From the NCBI RefSeq assembly GCF_014202495.1, contig NZ_JACHHA010000005.1, forward strand, positions 62,001-126,000: 64,000 bases of DNA, written 5' to 3'. Below are positions 45,861-54,751 of the stretch, piece after piece; the first letter of the stretch is position 1; each line of letters opens with the position of its first letter. This stretch comes from Cerasibacillus quisquiliarum (lineage in GTDB: Bacteria; Bacillota; Bacilli; Bacillales; Amphibacillaceae). A program made the position numbers and the translations under genes. Below the pieces are notes generated by a model. That model saw only the letters and a program-made list of their open reading frames with translations, was not told the origin of the DNA and ran no database searches.

Positions 45861-46172
45861 TTAATCTGGAATACCGAGTGCAATTTTCGCATAACGCGAC
45901 ATGCGATCTTTAGACCATGGTGGATCCCATACAATATCAACTTGTATATCCTTAATTTCTGGAAAATCCGCTAATGCACGACGTACATCTTGTTCGATAT
46001 GACCTGCTAGCGGACAACCCATTGATGTTAAAGTCATCGTTACCTTACATAAACCATCATCATCCATATCAACATCATATACTAAACCGAGATTAACGAT
46101 ATCTATACCTAATTCTGGGTCAATCACATTTTCCAGTGCCCCGAGAAAATTCTCTTTCAATGCTTCATCCAT
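45861..46172 (-). CDS. yitW: MIP18/PaaD-like (DUF59) protein YitW
   Basis: A 103-residue SufT-type DUF59 protein linked to iron-sulfur cluster maturation. Motifs: ENVIDPELGIDIVNLGLVYD (about 14-33) and TLTSMGCPLAGHIEQDV, with the conserved Cys (about 53). It is encoded close to an Nfu_N-domain gene and the other yit genes. It is divergent in role from the moaD gene to its right on the map. Confidence 0.92.
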   Translation of the reverse strand: MDEALKENFLGALENVIDPELGIDIVNLGLVYDVDMDDDGLCKVTMTLTSMGCPLAGHIEQDVRRALADFPEIKDIQVDIVWDPPWSKDRMSRYAKIALGIPD

Positions 46173-46252
46173 GATAGTACTCCCTCCTTACATCTTATCT
46201 TTATTTAAACATATATTGATCTTTTTTCAAGTGAAAATCATTAGGGTACTTG

Positions 46253-47017
46253 TTAACGCAAATGTTTCTTAAACCATTTTACAGTTTCTAAAATAGCGAA
46301 TCGACTTACTTTGTGGTCACGCCCTACTTCTTTGATAAAATGAATTTGTTTCTTGTCTTTATACATATCACGCGCCGCTTGATAGAACGTATAAGAGTGT
46401 TCAAATGGGACAACCGGATCCTTATCACCATGCCAAAACAATAATGGTCGCTCTTTTAGTCGATTCATATGTTTAGCCAAATCAATGGACTCTAAATCAT
46501 TTAATAATGTTTTTATTTTTTCTTCAGGTAATGGTGGATGATCCGTTTTTTCATATTCCTCGATGATAACTTTAGCAAAGTCTAATAATTTCGGACTCCC
46601 CATTAATACTGCGGCAACTCGAATCCAAGGATATTTTACAAGAGAAGCAGATGTTGTAATCCCGCCCATACTTGTTCCAGCTACGCCAAATAAGTCATCT
46701 TTTATAAGCTGTTTACCCTGAAAATATTGGTGTATTGTTTGTAAATCAGCGACATTTTGCATGACGATATCCCAAAAGGCCAATTGTTTCTTAATAAAAG
46801 TCGTATTCTTTTCTCTTTCCCCATGTAACATACTATCAGGTAAAATGACCCGATAGCCCTCTTCTGCTAAAAGAAAAGCAATTGGTAAATTATGTTCTTT
46901 TGCACTTGTAAAACCGTGAAAATATGTAATCATTGGTAACGGTTTGTTTTTTACTTCGTTATCTTCGACGATTAGACAAGGAATGTCAGCTATTTTTACC
47001 TTTTCTATTCCAATCAC
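46253..47017 (-). CDS. yitV: Alpha/beta hydrolase YitV
   Basis: A 254-residue serine esterase/hydrolase. The oxyanion-hole region is YFHGFTSAKEH (about 32), the nucleophile elbow AGTSMGGITTS (Ser about 119), the acid FWHGDKDPVVP (about 199) and the His GRDHKVS (about 234). Length and context (next to yitU and yitW) match B. subtilis YitV. Substrate unknown. Confidence 0.9.
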   Translation of the reverse strand: MIGIEKVKIADIPCLIVEDNEVKNKPLPMITYFHGFTSAKEHNLPIAFLLAEEGYRVILPDSMLHGEREKNTTFIKKQLAFWDIVMQNVADLQTIHQYFQGKQLIKDDLFGVAGTSMGGITTSASLVKYPWIRVAAVLMGSPKLLDFAKVIIEEYEKTDHPPLPEEKIKTLLNDLESIDLAKHMNRLKERPLLFWHGDKDPVVPFEHSYTFYQAARDMYKDKKQIHFIKEVGRDHKVSRFAILETVKWFKKHLR

Positions 47018-47137
47018 TCTTACAAACCTCCTTAATCATGTATATATATTAATCATATAGTGTTCAACATCATCTGAAAAGAAATAACCTTTACGAATTG
47101 AATATTTATTTATACACTTATACAGAGGTGAAGGGTT

Positions 47138-47965
47138 ATGAAAAACGAAAGACATTTAATTGCTTTAGATTTAGACGGGACATTATTAACGAGCGAAAAA
47201 ACAATTCGTTCATATACAAAGGAAATTATTTTTGAAGCGAAGAGAAGAGGACATATTGTTGTTATTGCAACAGGTCGACCACATCGATCGAGTATTAACT
47301 ATTATAATGAACTCAACCTAAACACACCTATGGTCAACTTCAATGGTGCTCTCGTTCATCATCCTAAAAACAAAGCTTGGGAAGCTTTACATCAACCTCT
47401 CGATTATAAGACGGCTCTTAAAATCGTCGACACTTGTTATGATTACGCAAAAAATATAATGGCTGAAGTTCAAGATCATGTCTTTTTAGATCAAGATGAT
47501 CCGCATTTTATTGATACTTTTATTGATCATACGAGTGAATTACAATTTACAATCGGTCGCTTGCATAAACAACTACGTGAAGACCCTACATCATTACTTA
47601 TCTATCCATATGAAGAATATATCGATGAGTTGAAGCAAATCTTAGATGATATGCACACTGATTGGATTGAACATCGAAAATGGGGGTCTCCTTGGCATAT
47701 GATAGAAATTGTAAAAAAAGGAATGAACAAAGCAGTCGGTTTAGAAAAAATAGCACAATATTATCGTATCCCAAAAGAAAGAATTATTGCATTTGGTGAT
47801 GAAGATAATGATTTAGAAATGATTGATTACGCTGGTATCGGTGTAGCAATGGATAATGGTATTAAAGAATTAAAGTCCATTGCTAATTATGTCACTGATA
47901 CAAATGATAATGATGGGATTGGTAAATTTATTCAAGAATACTTAAGCATAAATGTCAAAATGTAA
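47138..47965 (+). CDS. yitU: Cof-type HAD phosphatase YitU
   Basis: A 275-residue haloacid-dehalogenase phosphatase with a C2 cap. Motif I is LDLDGTLLTSEKTI (Asp about 10), motif II is IATGRP (about 46), and motifs III/IV are KGMNKAVGLEKIAQYY and IIAFGDEDNDLEMIDYAGIG (about 222-241). B. subtilis YitU has been linked to riboflavin-phosphate precursor dephosphorylation. It is divergent from yitV. Confidence 0.92.
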   Translation: MKNERHLIALDLDGTLLTSEKTIRSYTKEIIFEAKRRGHIVVIATGRPHRSSINYYNELNLNTPMVNFNGALVHHPKNKAWEALHQPLDYKTALKIVDTCYDYAKNIMAEVQDHVFLDQDDPHFIDTFIDHTSELQFTIGRLHKQLREDPTSLLIYPYEEYIDELKQILDDMHTDWIEHRKWGSPWHMIEIVKKGMNKAVGLEKIAQYYRIPKERIIAFGDEDNDLEMIDYAGIGVAMDNGIKELKSIANYVTDTNDNDGIGKFIQEYLSINVKM

Positions 47966-48047
47966 ATATTACCTTAATAATTTTACTACAAACTTCCCAT
48001 AATAGTATTGAACGCCACCATCATTCATATCTTTTGGAGGATCTCAT

Positions 48048-48185
48048 ATGGAGACAAAACAAAAACAAACTCACTTTCACCGATCCACTACAAAAGACCA
48101 AAATAAACGTGCTCATCATGCTGCTTTTACTGATAAAAAACGAAAACAAAAGGAAACTTCCAAACACACAGTAGGAGGGTTTTAA
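48048..48185 (+). CDS. 45-residue His/Lys-rich protein
   Basis: A small hydrophilic protein (METKQKQTHFHRSTTKDQ ... TVGGF) with SD TTGGAGG before the ATG. Its last codons encode the Shine-Dalgarno of the next gene (GTAGGAGGG), which starts 1 base after its stop. The two are therefore a tight unit. The composition, rich in Lys, His, Gln and Thr with no hydrophobic core, resembles small spore or DNA-associated proteins. No family was recognised. Confidence 0.6.
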   Translation: METKQKQTHFHRSTTKDQNKRAHHAAFTDKKRKQKETSKHTVGGF

Positions 48186-48186
48186 C

Positions 48187-48381
48187 ATGGAGAAAAATTT
48201 ATTTCAACAAGCTAAAGATTTAGTGTCAAACCTGACAAACATGGGTGGAAGTGCAACTGAACAAGATAAACAAGCTGCACGAAACGCTATTCAAGCAGCA
48301 TATAAAGACTGTACACCAGAAGAAAGAGCGCAACTCCAACAACTTGAACAACAACTGTTACAAAATAATCAATTAAAATAA
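48187..48381 (+). CDS. DUF3813-like small protein
   Basis: A 64-residue helical protein whose pattern ARNAIQAAYKDCTPEERAQLQQLEQQL fits the DUF3813 family of Bacillales. Translation is coupled to the preceding 45-residue protein gene, whose 3' end supplies the Shine-Dalgarno. Cytosolic, function unknown. It is located beside yitU as in related genomes (recollection). Confidence 0.7.
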   Translation: MEKNLFQQAKDLVSNLTNMGGSATEQDKQAARNAIQAAYKDCTPEERAQLQQLEQQLLQNNQLK

Positions 48382-48834
48382 CTCGTTCATGATGGTAATT
48401 GCGGAGTCATTTCATTAATGATGATGAGTTACATGAGTTACTTTAAGTGAACAAGGTTATAATAAGGTTTTGACAATTTAAAGTCTCTTATCAAGTAAAT
48501 GGTAAAAAGAAAAGTGGTTTTAGCACGATGTTTAAAAGAGCTAAGACCACTTTTTTCTAATCCATTTATCATATTAAATTCAGGCTATATGCCATATTGC
48601 TACAATATCGCATTTGTGTTCGTATAAATTAGCTCGTTGAATCCGACACGAATTAAACTTACATCACTTGATAACTTGTCTCCTTTGTAGAAAAGGTGAT
48701 AAACTTTTTACAATAAATGTTTCTGTACCTTCTCAAGGCATATTCATCATTTGATGCTAATCATAGCCGATTATTTTTCTTTTGCTTAATTATTTGATAA
48801 AATGAATTTAAGTATGTCTAGGAGGGATACAGTT
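48382..48834. other. Gene-free stretch with a terminator
   Basis: No coding frame is supported. A strong hairpin (listed separately) ends the preceding operon. The rest is AT-rich and presumably holds the promoter of the Nfu_N gene (TAAAAT near 48797). Confidence 0.5.
48509..48557 (+). terminator. Terminator of the DUF3813 unit
   Basis: AAAAGTGGTTTTAGC / GCTAAGACCACTTTTTT with a 15-base loop, about 130 bases after the last stop codon. Confidence 0.75.
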
Positions 48835-49098
48835 ATGGGTGTACGTGCTGAAGAAACACCGAATCCAAATGCAATAAAATTTACTACAGAAAAAATGATT
48901 TTCGAAGGTACAGATAGCATTTCTGTTATGCCTGGTGAAACAAGCGAACATGAGATTTTAAATGATTTAATGGATTTAGATGGTGTCGATAATGTCTTTG
49001 GATATCAAAATTTCATTACTGTTAATAAAACGTTTGATGCCGAATGGGATGAATTAATTGAAAAAGTAAAAGAAGTATTTTTGAAACATGGATACTAA
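48835..49098 (+). CDS. Nfu/NifU N-terminal domain protein
   Basis: An 87-residue protein made only of the Nfu_N (PF08712) domain: EETPNPNAIKFTTEKMIFEGTDSISV at the N-terminus and LDGVDNVFGYQNFITVNK near 47-64. It lacks the CxxC Fe-S domain of full Nfu proteins. Role in Fe-S metabolism is presumed; YitW (SufT-like) is encoded nearby. It starts at the ATG after AGGAGGG; 11 extra in-frame codons upstream have no Shine-Dalgarno. Confidence 0.88.
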   Translation: MGVRAEETPNPNAIKFTTEKMIFEGTDSISVMPGETSEHEILNDLMDLDGVDNVFGYQNFITVNKTFDAEWDELIEKVKEVFLKHGY

Positions 49099-49104
49099 AT
49101 ACAT

Positions 49105-49158
49105 AAAGCAGCTAGCCACCTTAACAATTACATTTCTTTAGTTGGCTAGCTTTTTTTA
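49105..49158 (+). terminator. Bidirectional terminator
   Basis: AGCTAGCCA / TGGCTAGCT with extended pairing (CTT/AGT side) and T7 tail, between converging genes. Confidence 0.8.
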
Positions 49159-49161
49159 TTT

Positions 49162-50007
49162 TTACTTATCCTGACGAAAGAATCCTAAAACACCTGTCGT
49201 TTGGACAATATTAGTAAAAGCTCCAGGATCAACCTCTTTTATAATTGTTTCTAAATCATACAGTTCATAGCGTGTAATGACTAAATAAAGCATATGTTTT
49301 TCATCATTAGAATAAGCTCCTTTAGCTGGGATAATCGTAATACCTCTAATTAATTTTTCATGTATTGCCCGCTGTAATTCATCCTTTTTGTTCGTTATAA
49401 TCATTGCGGTCAATTTTTGATAACGTGTATGAATCGCATCGATAACACGAGTATTAATATATAAAGATAAAAGTGTATACAATGCATTTTCAGGTTCATA
49501 GAGAATGCCTGCAGCTGCAATAATTAGCGCATTAAGCATAAGAAAGTAAATACCAATAGGGCGATCTTTAAGCCGTGATAATACTAAAGCAATGATATCC
49601 ATTCCACCAGTTGATGCTCCTATACGAAGGGTGATACCTACACCCGCCCCACCTATCAAACCACCAAATACGGCATTTAAAATAATATCTTCTGATATTT
49701 CAATAACAGGAAGAAGCTCTAAAAATACAGTTGTAAAAGCAACAGATATTAAACTATACACTGTAAACGCCCGGCCAACTTTTAACCATCCTAAAATAAT
49801 AACAGGTATATTAAATAGAAAAAGCAACACTCCTGTTCCAACGCTCATATTTAAAAAATCTTTAAATATACTTGATATAAGCTGTGCAGCTCCAGAAAAA
49901 CCACTCGCATATACATTCGCACCAATTAGAAAGAAATTTAATGCGATGGCATTTAATAATGCTCCTGTAATGACAATGAGCGTCCTTTTCATTTCTTTTA
50001 TAACCAT
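49162..50007 (-). CDS. yitT: YitT-family membrane protein
   Basis: A 281-residue protein with five or six membrane helices (DUF161 region, about 8-170, with the motif YASGFSGAAQLIS and LRIGASTGGMDIIAL) and a C-terminal cytoplasmic DUF2179 domain (about 220-278). Length equals B. subtilis YitT (280). Its start is the ATG 8 bases after AAAGGAG; the track frame runs 76 codons further into non-coding sequence. Function unknown, possibly transport. Confidence 0.92.
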   Translation of the reverse strand: MVIKEMKRTLIVITGALLNAIALNFFLIGANVYASGFSGAAQLISSIFKDFLNMSVGTGVLLFLFNIPVIILGWLKVGRAFTVYSLISVAFTTVFLELLPVIEISEDIILNAVFGGLIGGAGVGITLRIGASTGGMDIIALVLSRLKDRPIGIYFLMLNALIIAAAGILYEPENALYTLLSLYINTRVIDAIHTRYQKLTAMIITNKKDELQRAIHEKLIRGITIIPAKGAYSNDEKHMLYLVITRYELYDLETIIKEVDPGAFTNIVQTTGVLGFFRQDK

Positions 50008-50102
50008 TTCATCAACTCCTTTTAATTGCATTAATTTTTGACTAAACATCTTTCTGCATATAGACTTATTAATAATACAATAAATAGAATGAAGGTGAAA
50101 CA

Positions 50103-50963
50103 ATGAATGTAAAAATACTTGTTGATTCAGCCTGTGATTTAACTGAAGAACAATATAACAAATACGGGATTGAGATGATTCCGTTAACAGTCCAACTTGA
50201 TAATAAAGAATATAGAGATGGTATTGATATAACACCTAAGACTATTTACGATGCCATGCGTAAAGGAAAAAAACCAATGACGTCACAAGTGTCTTTACAA
50301 ACGTTTAAGTCCATATTTACTAAATACGCTGAAAAAAAACAACCACTATTATATTTAGCATTTTCTTCAGAACTATCTGGTACATATCAAACTGCTAAAA
50401 TGATGGAACAACAAGTTCGTGATGAATATCCAGATGCCGAACTTCATGTACTCGATACGAAATGTGCATCAATTGGCTATGGTTTAGTCGCCATAAGAGT
50501 TGCTAAATTAGCTAATGAAGGCGCCAAGATGGATGAATTAATTGAAATGGCATCTTATCATGCGACCCATATGGAACATATCTTCACAGTAGATGATTTA
50601 AATTATTTATATCGTGGTGGACGTGTCAGTCGAACAGCTGCATTTGTTGGAACATTACTAAACATTAAGCCTATCCTACACGTCGATTCTGGAAGACTCA
50701 TACCAATTGAAAAAATACGTGGTTCAAAACGATTGCTTGATCGTATGTTGGAAATAATGGATGAACGTGGGATTGATTTTGAAAATCAAATGATAGGTAT
50801 TAGCCATGGTGACGATTTGGAGCGTGCAGAAAAGCTCGCAGCTAGGATAAAAGAAAAATATCCTGTAAAAGACGTTATCATTGAGATGGTTGGCGCAGTC
50901 ATTGGAGCCCACTCTGGTCCAGGAACACTTGCTTTATTCTTTTTAAATAGTTCTTATAAATAA
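50103..50963 (+). CDS. yitS: DegV family fatty-acid-binding protein YitS
   Basis: A 286-residue DegV-fold protein that binds fatty acids; relatives act as FakB, handing fatty acid to the FakA kinase. Motifs: ILVDSACDLTEEQYNKYGIEMIPL at the N-terminus, TSQVSLQTFKSIF (about 60), YLAFSSELSGTYQTA (about 83, Ser loop), DDLNYLYRGGRVS (about 163), and GAVIGAHSGPGTLALFF at the C-terminus. It is divergent from yitT, the same order as B. subtilis yitT-yitS. Confidence 0.93.
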   Translation: MNVKILVDSACDLTEEQYNKYGIEMIPLTVQLDNKEYRDGIDITPKTIYDAMRKGKKPMTSQVSLQTFKSIFTKYAEKKQPLLYLAFSSELSGTYQTAKMMEQQVRDEYPDAELHVLDTKCASIGYGLVAIRVAKLANEGAKMDELIEMASYHATHMEHIFTVDDLNYLYRGGRVSRTAAFVGTLLNIKPILHVDSGRLIPIEKIRGSKRLLDRMLEIMDERGIDFENQMIGISHGDDLERAEKLAARIKEKYPVKDVIIEMVGAVIGAHSGPGTLALFFLNSSYK

Positions 50964-50971
50964 ATCATATC

Positions 50972-51012
50972 GGCAGAGATTGCTATTTAAATAGTAGTCT
51001 CTGCTTTTTTTT
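50972..51012 (+). terminator. Terminator of yitS
   Basis: GCAGAGA-n3-CTATTTAAATAG-n3-TCTCTGC, a nested stem, followed by T8. Confidence 0.85.
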
Positions 51013-51059
51013 CGACCTTTTATTGACAATTTACCAAAAGGGCTTGTCTTTCATTAAAT

Positions 51060-51400
51060 ACTCCTTCATGATAAAGTAGACTCGGTTCATGTGGAGCAAA
51101 TAATTCACATGAATCTTAGTCGCACTTATTTCGAAGCTTGGTAAATAAATGTTCATTTATTTGCATAAGTGCAAGCACACTACCTGACTTCGATACCAGC
51201 TCGTCAGTCAGTGTGTTAGCTTTAGCTGCACTTAACTCCAACGTACAGTCGACGTGACACAGGACGTGCAAATTAAAGGCTTTTCGGTGATGCGAATAAC
51301 CGTAGTCCCAGGCGTTGCGACAGGACGTCGCGTACTTAGCCTGCCTTTACCTGCCTGCGGGAGTCTTAGTAACGCCGCGGAAACAAACATACATCATAAG
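51060..51400. ncRNA. Structured GC-richer non-coding element
   Basis: About 340 bases without a credible gene but with at least five nested inverted repeats. They are TTCATGTG/CACATGAA (51086-51113); GCACTTAT/ATAAGTGC enclosing AAATAAATG/CATTTATTT (51122-51172); CACACT-CTGAC/GTCAG-AGTGTG (near 51175-51222); CGGT/ACCG; and GGCGTT/AACGCC enclosing the hairpin GCGAC-AGGAC-GTCGC near 51315. It is clearly richer in G and C than its surroundings. It could be a structured RNA or a non-coding mobile repeat; strand is not determined. Confidence 0.45.
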
Positions 51401-51417
51401 TTTTAGGAGTGGAAGTT

Positions 51418-52641
51418 ATGCCTACCTATTTAAGACATACGGTATTTTCCTTTTTTATTATTGTCGCATTAACAGGAATCTGGATGCGTTTGATTCCATT
51501 ACATTCGATTGATTTAATCCCTTACACACATTTACTCCATGGGCATTCACATTTAGCGTTTTTGGGGTGGGTGTTCCTTGGTTTAATACTCATATTCCTC
51601 AAACTATTTTGGCCTTCTATTAGGGCTAAGAAACAAATCATTCCAATGACAATTACTTTGATTGTCGTAACGATTCTTATGTTTATTGCTTTCTTATATC
51701 AAGGATATGCACTCTTCTCTATTATCTTATCAACCTTACATATTTTCATACAGTATTGGGTAGCAATCTTTATTTACCGAGAAATGAAACAGCTATCAAT
51801 GCCAAGTTCCGCTTCATTATTTATGAAAGGCGGCTTAGTGACTTTAGTCATTTCATCTTTTAGCCCATTTTCATTAGGGTTTATTGCTGCTAAAGGGTTA
51901 CAAGACTCCCCTTTCTTTGATATGGCTATTTATTTTTATTTACATTTTCAATACAATGGGTGGTTTTTCCTTTTTTTAATCGGATTATTTATAGCAATCA
52001 TCCATCGAAAGAACATCCATTTTAATCAAACTTTATTAACATACGCTTTTTGGCTATATTTTATCGCCCTATTTCCTAGTTATTTACATTCCATTTTATG
52101 GGCTGAATTAGGCCGTGGAATGACGATTCTCTCAGCAGTTGGTAGTATTGGGCAATGGATTGCTGTTTTATTAATCTTGATTAGTTTTAAAGAAATTTAT
52201 CAAGCGATATCATCATACTTCGGAAAGCTGTTCACCATCACGGTAAAGTTAGTCTTTATACTCTTATTTGTTAAGCATACCCTTGAGCTTGGACTGATGA
52301 TTCCGGAACTGGGGACTTTAGTCTATGAATCACGCTCTGTTATCATAGGTTATCTTCATTTAACTTTGCTTGGTTTTGTTAGTCTATTTTTATTTATACA
52401 GTTCTATATGATTGGTTTATTTAGAAAAAGCTCGATAACCGTTTTTGGCTTCTCCGTATTTATCATTAGTTTTTTACTTAATGAAGGTTTATTGTTTATG
52501 CAGGGCTTGACAGAGTGGACGACTTTACCGGTTTTCCCATACATATTAGAAGGCTTGCTATTAGCAAGTATTCTTTTGGCTATCTCAGGCTTTTGCTTAT
52601 GGTATTCTAGTAGAAATAACTCAATAGAAAATATATATTAA
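51418..52641 (+). CDS. 12-helix membrane protein, heme-copper-oxidase-like motifs
   Basis: A 407-residue polytopic protein with about 12 membrane helices and conserved-looking intramembrane histidines: HLLHGHSHLAFLGWVFLGL (about 38-56), HFQYNGWFFLFL (about 178), SYLHSILWAELGRG (about 222) and GYLHLTLLGF (about 311). The HGH-FLGW helix pattern recalls distant subunit I-like members of the heme-copper oxidase/NnrS superfamily. It may bind heme, but there are no subunit II or cytochrome genes nearby. SD AGGAG precedes the ATG at 51418. Specific family unassigned. Confidence 0.65.
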   Translation: MPTYLRHTVFSFFIIVALTGIWMRLIPLHSIDLIPYTHLLHGHSHLAFLGWVFLGLILIFLKLFWPSIRAKKQIIPMTITLIVVTILMFIAFLYQGYALFSIILSTLHIFIQYWVAIFIYREMKQLSMPSSASLFMKGGLVTLVISSFSPFSLGFIAAKGLQDSPFFDMAIYFYLHFQYNGWFFLFLIGLFIAIIHRKNIHFNQTLLTYAFWLYFIALFPSYLHSILWAELGRGMTILSAVGSIGQWIAVLLILISFKEIYQAISSYFGKLFTITVKLVFILLFVKHTLELGLMIPELGTLVYESRSVIIGYLHLTLLGFVSLFLFIQFYMIGLFRKSSITVFGFSVFIISFLLNEGLLFMQGLTEWTTLPVFPYILEGLLLASILLAISGFCLWYSSRNNSIENIY

Positions 52642-52647
52642 ACAGAT

Positions 52648-52692
52648 GAATAGAAGGATGTCCCTTTGGTCTTGGGACATCCTCTATTCACA
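52648..52692 (+). terminator. Hairpin between converging genes
   Basis: GAATAGA-GGATGTCCC / GGGACATCC-TCTATTC, a long near-perfect stem; the flanking U-run is weak on both strands. Confidence 0.65.
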
Positions 52693-52699
52693 CATATAT

Positions 52700-54184
52700 T
52701 TAAGCCTGTTGCTTTTGTTTTCTACTTAAATGTATGACAGATCCAACAAACAATAGAAATACAACGGCAATAGGTATAATAAATAACCAATTAATACCTG
52801 AATTCTCTTCAACAATATAAACTTCTTGTGATTCGCGCGAAATACCGATTTTGAATTCACCATCACTATTAGCGCGTACTAAATCATCACCTAACAAACC
52901 TCTTAATTGACTATTCGTATCAATCCCAGTTAGTGTAGCCTGTCTTGATTCTTCATCATTATTAATGACGATATAAAGTGTCTCACCTTCATATGATCGT
53001 TTAAAGACACTCATGCCTTGATCAACAGCAACCATGTCGAAGTCTCCATGCTGTAAGGCAGGGAATTGTTTACGTAACGATGCCATTCGTGTAAAATACT
53101 CTTTTAATTCCGGTTCTCCGCTATTAAATTGCATTAAATACATCATTTCTGGATAGTTTTTCCCGAACATCGGTAGTTCAGAACCTTGATAAATATAAGG
53201 GACACCTGGTGTTGTATACATATACGTTAAGGCTAATTTCCAAGCTGTTAATATATTTCGTCCTTCTTCTGAGAACTTCTGACTAAATCTCTCACTAAAT
53301 TTATCATCTACTTGTGTTAAGGTATTATTATTTTCCATCTCTTTCCATACATCATATATATTTGCAATCGGTTGATTAACCTGTGAAAGAACTTCACTTA
53401 AAGCATTCTGTAACTTTTTATTTTCAATCAGATCAAATGGCATCTCACTAAGATGATCCATATTAGCTTCAGAAGAAACATTGGCCAATAAAATTAAATC
53501 AGGTTGAATAGATTTTAGTTCTGTTGTATATGTTTTTAAAAAATCTTGATTTGCTCTGTCTGCGGCATGGATTTTAAGACCATCAACCTCTGTCTCCTTA
53601 ATCCAAAACACCGCCACATCAATTAAATAATCAACGACTTCAGGGTTAGATTGATTTAAAGTTAGAGCTTCTTCTAACCATGGTTCCTCTTCAACTTGAA
53701 TATTGTTCCCTTGATTAATCCAATCTTGTTTCTTAGCAATGGGATTTGTTTTAGCTACATAGTTAGGAACCATTTCTAGTATGACTTTTATGTCTCTATT
53801 ATGAGCTTCCTTGACCAACTGTTTGAGTTCTTCCATTGACCCAAATTGTTCTTCAGTTTCATAAAAATTTTCTATCCAATAGCCATGGAAACCATCTTCT
53901 GCATTCGCCATAACTGGCGATAATGTAATCGCCGTAAAACCTAAACTTTTAATATCATCAAGTTTCATGATAATGCCTTTAAAGTCTCCACCATGATAAG
54001 CATATAAATCATCAGGTCTTACTTGATTACTTTTTTGCTGTTTTCCATTATTGAAGCGATCTATAATGATGTCATAGATAATTTCCTCGTTGATAGATGT
54101 CTCGTTGTTCCCCTCTGCAGTGACTAGCCAAGGAAAATATAGTAACAACCCACTTAGTACAATAATTGTAAACAATCTCTTCAT
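52700..54184 (-). CDS. Membrane-anchored GH13 amylase homologue, catalytically dead
   Basis: A 494-residue protein: signal peptide (1-24), alpha-amylase-type TIM barrel (about 30-395), small beta domain, and a C-terminal membrane anchor (about 464-486, then SRKQKQQA). The GH13 fold is clear (SINEEIIYDIIIDRFNNG; GFTAITLSPVMANA; TPGVPYIYQGSELPMFG). Yet all active-site motifs are changed. Region I reads EMVPNY for DxxxNH, region II GLKIHAADR has His206 for the nucleophile Asp, region III ILLANV has Asn235 for the acid/base Glu, and region IV lacks NHD. It probably binds glycan or has another role. Confidence 0.85.
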   Translation of the reverse strand: MKRLFTIIVLSGLLLYFPWLVTAEGNNETSINEEIIYDIIIDRFNNGKQQKSNQVRPDDLYAYHGGDFKGIIMKLDDIKSLGFTAITLSPVMANAEDGFHGYWIENFYETEEQFGSMEELKQLVKEAHNRDIKVILEMVPNYVAKTNPIAKKQDWINQGNNIQVEEEPWLEEALTLNQSNPEVVDYLIDVAVFWIKETEVDGLKIHAADRANQDFLKTYTTELKSIQPDLILLANVSSEANMDHLSEMPFDLIENKKLQNALSEVLSQVNQPIANIYDVWKEMENNNTLTQVDDKFSERFSQKFSEEGRNILTAWKLALTYMYTTPGVPYIYQGSELPMFGKNYPEMMYLMQFNSGEPELKEYFTRMASLRKQFPALQHGDFDMVAVDQGMSVFKRSYEGETLYIVINNDEESRQATLTGIDTNSQLRGLLGDDLVRANSDGEFKIGISRESQEVYIVEENSGINWLFIIPIAVVFLLFVGSVIHLSRKQKQQA

Positions 54185-54200
54185 GCAATTTCCTCCACGT

Positions 54201-54243
54201 TAAAATAAGACTATCTCGGCGACTACGAGATAGTCTTATTCGC
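54201..54243 (-). terminator. Terminator of yisL
   Basis: AATAAGACTATCTCG / CGAGATAGTCTTATT, a perfect 15-bp stem with a 7-base loop. The minus-strand tail is TTTAACG. Confidence 0.75.
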
Positions 54244-54251
54244 TTATTTTA

Positions 54252-54632
54252 TCATCCGAATAAATGAACGCCATATGGTAGACGACCAAATCCTAAAATT
54301 AATGTCAGTAAGAATGCAATAACGAACTGGATCCATGCCCCTTTTGTTGAACGGCCTTTAGCCATTCGAACTGCAATCAGTTCCATTGCTGTGATGACCC
54401 AAAGTCCGAGTATCGTCTTAGCAATCACTTCACCTAACATAGCTCCTGAGGCATGTTTGAAATACTCAGATACTAACATGCCACCTGATATGATGATTAT
54501 AATATAGAACAAGCGTAATATCATTTGAGTTATTTTTGCGCCCTTTTCATTTCCTTTACGTTGTAACATCACAACAACAATCAATAAAATCAGTGCGACG
54601 ACCCATGACGTAATATGTAAATGTGTGTTCAT
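54252..54632 (-). CDS. yisL: YisL family membrane protein (UPF0344)
   Basis: A 126-residue four-helix membrane protein of the DUF1516/YisL family: THLHITSWVVALILLIV at the N-terminus, MILRLFYIIIIISGGMLV (about 37-54), and WIQFVIAFLLTLILGFGRLPYG (about 100-121). B. subtilis YisL is 118 residues. It lies between rocD (divergent) and the inactive amylase homologue. Function unknown. Confidence 0.88.
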   Translation of the reverse strand: MNTHLHITSWVVALILLIVVVMLQRKGNEKGAKITQMILRLFYIIIIISGGMLVSEYFKHASGAMLGEVIAKTILGLWVITAMELIAVRMAKGRSTKGAWIQFVIAFLLTLILGFGRLPYGVHLFG

Positions 54633-54751
54633 TTAAATGATTTCCTCCTCTAATAAATTAACTTATACAGTATTAATAATAATCTTAACATGTTTATGTG
54701 AATTAATCACGAATAAATACCGTGGCTATTTTAATATTCATATTTACACGG

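Noticed and set aside
49162-50235. 357-residue version of YitT
   Set aside because: The first 76 codons are non-coding in character; a Shine-Dalgarno-supported ATG at 50007 gives the normal family length.
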